Positions 7,244 to 10,113 of a stretch of DNA of 10,113 nt are shown here, in pieces (position 1 is the first letter of the stretch; every line of letters begins with the position of its first letter). Below the pieces are notes generated by a model, which made no database searches, was not told where the DNA came from, and saw only the letters and a list, made by a program, of their open reading frames with translations. The translations under genes and the position numbers were made by a program. The DNA is from JBALVT01 sp045110675 (GTDB lineage Bacteria; Pseudomonadota; Gammaproteobacteria; Pseudomonadales; Halieaceae): assembly GCA_045110675.1 (NCBI GenBank), contig JBGCGJ010000072.1, positions 1 to 10,113 of the forward strand, read 5' to 3'.

Positions 7244-7363
7244 CTAAAATGGCTGCCCGAGTCTATATCATTCGCCAAGTGCATCGTGCGCCTAGGCCTC
7301 GGAGTCAGTATATCGAATCCGGTCTGACATTGCCTCGATATATCGGTTGATTGACCCGCACGA
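7244..7363 (-). promoter_or_regulatory. Upstream region of lutABC with possible promoter and operator elements
   Basis: This is the only sizeable gap in the window. On the - strand it holds TATACT (7312-7307), a plausible -10 hexamer, but no good -35 lies 16-18 bases upstream; that would fit an activator-dependent promoter or no promoter at all. A perfect 10-base palindrome, CGATATATCG, lies at 7336-7345. TATATC occurs three times on the + strand (7264, 7309, 7339). GGTCTGAC at 7321-7328 partly resembles GntR/FadR-family operators (TGGTCnGACCA-like), the family that often controls lactate genes, but its second half does not match. No terminator hairpin with a T-run was seen after the upstream gene. 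Read-through from that gene into lutA therefore cannot be excluded. Confidence 0.3.
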
Positions 7364-10113
7364 CTACGCAGCCAATAGGATCAGCGCGGCTATTCCCAGA
7401 CACCCCATAATAGCAATCGAGCTTTTCAAGATGGGGTGAGCGCTCTCAATTAATTTGACCAGGAGTGTTTTTCTGTCGACTTTAATACCCGCTGTAACAA
7501 TCGGTTGTATGTTCTTTCGAAGATGCTGTATATCGAAGACGGGTAGCAAACCGGTGCCGGTGAACACCAGAATGTCGTCCAGCATCACGAAGTGCTTGCG
7601 ATAAAATATTCTCGGCCCGCTGCCCAAATGATAAAAGTTGTGGTGATCTACCAACAATAATTGTGTCCCCAGCACACCGATGTGGCCTGTGTGCGCTGTG
7701 TACATCAGGAAAAGACCTATCAGCGGACCGATCAAGGCAATGCCAAGCGCTAGGACAATCGGAGTGGAGGGTGACAAGGTTCCGGTCGAGATAAGGGTGA
7801 TCAAACTGAATGCCAGGTAAGCCACTGCGACTTTTTTGTAATGCTGGTCGCGAGTAATGGTATTGGGAACCCACGTCACTTCCTTCTCTCTATCGACAAT
7901 CGGCTCGGCGCCACGCTCATTTCCCTGTCGGTAAACCAGATTTCTCAGGCGATGAAGATTGCCTGTCCATAAGCCTGCAGCGGCGATCAGGATAAGCGCG
8001 ATTAGACTTGCTCGCCAAATCGCGCCCGAGAGCTGTCGCGATTTTCGTTCCTCATCCAACTGCGCTTCCGCGGAGTTGGATCTAACAGGAACCTCCGCTT
8101 CGCCATTGGCGTTAAATCTCTGGATGGCCACTCGATGAGCGTCCAGGACGAGAGTTTTGTCCGCCCATGTCTGCAATCGATCGGGGAATGTGTTTTCTTC
8201 AAGTACAACTTCTTCTAGAAAATTCCATTGGCTGTCAAACCGATAAACTCCGGTAGAGCGAGTTTCCGGGTTGATAAGGCTCACCCACCAGCTCTCCGAC
8301 GACCAGGTAAAGTCGCTAACCTGGGTTTGTTCAGCTTCAACTGCGGTTGGTGGAAGAAGCAAGATTTCGTCGAGCTGTGTTCCAAATGCCTGGGCATCGG
8401 GTCTGAAGACGCTTATAGCGGGTGCGACGTCGCTGTTTAGATAAATCAAGCCCTGATGAAGCCTGATTCGTGCAGCAGCCGGCACCCCAACCTTCGCTCG
8501 CGACAATAGTTCTCCGGTAGATTTTGTTTTGAAGATTTCCTTGGATTGCGCATCTGCGATGTACAGTGATCCACTGCGCTGACCAATGGTCAAATCGGTG
8601 ACCTGGGCTATCTCTGGGGACAAATTCACCACCTGGCAAGCAGGCTCTTTCAATGAACAGGAGAATAGTTGCGGAGGTACGGACTCAATGTCTGTGCTCG
8701 GGGTCTTCCCTTGTACTAACAGTGCGTCTTGCGCAGTGAACACCAGCGGTGGTGACAAGGTGGCCAGACCCAGCGCCTCAAGATTCCTTGTATAGGTTCC
8801 CACACCAGCGCGGTCGTGCATCAATAGTTGATCGCCGACGACCAACAATAATTGCGAATGCTGGTTGATCGCAATGGCACTTGGACCGGCAGTTACGGTT
8901 GCGGGAGGAACCAGAACATACCTCACGCAAAGGATGAGTAGGGCCAGCGAAGCGACCAGCGATATGCCGAAGGCCATTGGCTTGATCTGTGCTGAACGCA
9001 ACGCTCTCTGGCGAATTGCACTGGTGTGACGATAGGGCTTTAGGGTGAAAAAATTCGGCGCTCCTGAAACGCGGCGCGGCTTCACCAATGGTTTTTCTTT
9101 GCGGCCTGGCCGTGACTTATCTTGTTGATTACCGCTTTGACCGCTGATGGGTTCCGGGGTCGCTTCCTGCGGATTTACAGTGGGTTTGCCTTCTTCCTTT
9201 AGGTCTAGCGGTAGAGGTAGATCGCGCTGCGCCATGTCGGCGGCTAGATTGGGTTTGCTAGGGCGAACCTTTGCTCTGCGTTCGGGGATTTTTGTCGCGA
9301 GATTCTGCTGTTTGAGCTGATACATTTTCTCTGCCTGGATGCGAGCGATCTCCTCAGCTTCCAGGCGACGTTGTTCAGCTTTTAAGGTCTCTATCCTTAA
9401 CTCTTCTTGGGTCGCTCTTTCTCTGGCTGCGCGATCGAGAGCTTCGCGATGGGCTTTTTCAGCAGCTTTTTGCTCTTTTAATCGGGCAAATTCCTCAGCA
9501 TGTTTTCGTTCTTGCTCGGCTTTTAGTTCGGCCTCTAACTCGAGCTCCCGGCGTTTTTGTTCGGCCTTTTCCTGCTTTATTCGCTCCGCTTCTTCTGCTG
9601 CGAGGCGTTTGGCTTCAGCTTTGGCGAGCCGCCTCGCCTTGATCTCTTCCTCGGCGCGCCTCTTCTCCTCTCGCTTTTGCTCGCGGATTCGAGCTTTTTC
9701 CTGCCGCTCTGCCTCAAGTCGGGCTTTCTTCTCCGCCGCCAGGCGCTTCTTTTCCTCCCGCTCGGACGCTTTCTTTTCGTCCTCCAAACGTTTTTGCTCA
9801 GCCCGTTCGGCCTTAAGACGTGCAGTCTGAGCTGCCTTGGCTTCTCTTTCTGCCTTGCGCTGCGCTTTTTCCTCGGCGGCCCTTCGCTTCTCTTCTTCAC
9901 GAAGCTGAGCTTTCCGTTCAGTCTCTTCGCGTTTTAGCTTTGCTTTCTCTAAGCGATCTCGCTTTGCCTCTTCTGCTGCTCTCTTGGCTTCGAGCTTTTT
10001 AGCCGCTTTTTCTTCTGCTGTCTGAACGGGTTCGTTTGTGTCGGGCGTTGTTTTGTCTGCAACTGGTTTCGCCTTTGTCGTCGTCCGAGGTTTTGCGCCT
10101 TTTTTCTCAGCTT
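7364..10113 (-). CDS. Unrecognised membrane protein with a very long charged helix (5' end off window)
   Basis: The frame is open from the right edge to TAG at 7364, giving at least 915 residues. A TTG at 9787 could serve as a start but lies inside the same charged helix, so the true start is almost certainly outside. Counting from the first whole codon, residues about 31-270 are almost only Ala, Glu, Lys, Arg, Gln and Leu. A Pro-rich basic linker follows (about 271-375). Hydrophobic segments lie near 379-403, 696-715, 761-777, 783-806 and 894-915. The basic stretch before the first segment predicts a cytoplasmic helix and a periplasmic domain at 405-690. That domain is strand-rich with short repeats like SGSLYIADAQ, recalling NHL/beta-propeller proteins, and has a close Cys pair (485, 492) that could form a disulfide. 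The part at 807-893 is strand-rich and probably cytoplasmic. TolA resembles it only in helix composition. I do not recognise the family. Confidence 0.85.
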   Translation of the reverse strand, partial: AEKKGAKPRTTTKAKPVADKTTPDTNEPVQTAEEKAAKKLEAKRAAEEAKRDRLEKAKLKREETERKAQLREEEKRRAAEEKAQRKAEREAKAAQTARLKAERAEQKRLEDEKKASEREEKKRLAAEKKARLEAERQEKARIREQKREEKRRAEEEIKARRLAKAEAKRLAAEEAERIKQEKAEQKRRELELEAELKAEQERKHAEEFARLKEQKAAEKAHREALDRAARERATQEELRIETLKAEQRRLEAEEIARIQAEKMYQLKQQNLATKIPERRAKVRPSKPNLAADMAQRDLPLPLDLKEEGKPTVNPQEATPEPISGQSGNQQDKSRPGRKEKPLVKPRRVSGAPNFFTLKPYRHTSAIRQRALRSAQIKPMAFGISLVASLALLILCVRYVLVPPATVTAGPSAIAINQHSQLLLVVGDQLLMHDRAGVGTYTRNLEALGLATLSPPLVFTAQDALLVQGKTPSTDIESVPPQLFSCSLKEPACQVVNLSPEIAQVTDLTIGQRSGSLYIADAQSKEIFKTKSTGELLSRAKVGVPAAARIRLHQGLIYLNSDVAPAISVFRPDAQAFGTQLDEILLLPPTAVEAEQTQVSDFTWSSESWWVSLINPETRSTGVYRFDSQWNFLEEVVLEENTFPDRLQTWADKTLVLDAHRVAIQRFNANGEAEVPVRSNSAEAQLDEERKSRQLSGAIWRASLIALILIAAAGLWTGNLHRLRNLVYRQGNERGAEPIVDREKEVTWVPNTITRDQHYKKVAVAYLAFSLITLISTGTLSPSTPIVLALGIALIGPLIGLFLMYTAHTGHIGVLGTQLLLVDHHNFYHLGSGPRIFYRKHFVMLDDILVFTGTGLLPVFDIQHLRKNIQPIVTAGIKVDRKTLLVKLIESAHPILKSSIAIMGCLGIAALILLAA
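9302..10021 (-). repeat. Low-complexity coding tract for an Ala/Glu/Lys/Arg helix
   Basis: About 240 codons of the membrane-protein gene use mainly GAG/GAA, AAG/AAA, GCx and CGx, so the - strand is strongly purine-rich and the + strand pyrimidine-rich. Short units such as AEEKA, KRLAAEE and RLEAE recur irregularly; no exact tandem repeat was found. Alternating acidic and basic residues, with few hydrophobic heptad positions, suit a single stable alpha helix or a loose coiled coil. Length variation between strains would be expected. Confidence 0.7.

Noticed and set aside
9339..9830. Long + strand ORF rich in Ser, Phe and Arg (163 codons), plus neighbouring ones at 9557-9937 and 9820-10002
   Set aside because: They are antisense to the low-complexity Glu/Lys/Ala tract. 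Few stop codons can arise opposite such codons, and the translations are biased with no protein-like signature.

Overview
The window looks like part of a bacterial chromosome, most probably from a gammaproteobacterium. Genes are tightly packed, and the proteins resemble the proteobacterial forms of phosphoenolpyruvate carboxylase and LutABC. Placement in a marine group such as the Cellvibrionales/Halieaceae is only an impression and was not tested. No tRNA, rRNA, CRISPR array or insertion sequence was seen, and there is no gene-free stretch over about 120 bases.

Layout. On the + strand, positions 1-4320 hold three genes in a row: the 3' part of a decayed glyceraldehyde-3-phosphate dehydrogenase (GAPDH) paralogue (1-649), an intact type I GAPDH (649-1650) and phosphoenolpyruvate carboxylase (about 1687-4320). 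The first two overlap by one base and the third follows after about 36 bases, so they probably form one transcription unit. On the - strand, reading from the right edge, come a large membrane protein with a very long charged helix (10113-7364, cut by the window edge), a 120-base gap with possible promoter elements, and lutA, lutB and lutC (7243-4317). The lut genes lie 13 bases apart (A-B) or overlap by 8 bases (B-C).

The two blocks converge. The stop codons of ppc and lutC share the palindrome CTAG, so there is no intergenic terminator between them.

Function. The + block is central carbon metabolism: triose phosphate oxidation and anaplerotic oxaloacetate synthesis from PEP. The - block is the LutABC iron-sulfur/LUD complex, which oxidises L-lactate to pyruvate. 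No lactate permease or lut regulator is visible in the window. The large protein upstream of lutA is not recognised; its topology suggests an inner-membrane protein with a cytoplasmic rod-like helix and a periplasmic domain.

Most of the window is ordinary metabolism. The points most worth a second look are the inactivated, already divergent GAPDH paralogue, the unrecognised long-helix membrane protein, the shared convergent stop codons, and two gene starts (ppc and lutB) that overlap tiny out-of-frame ORFs.
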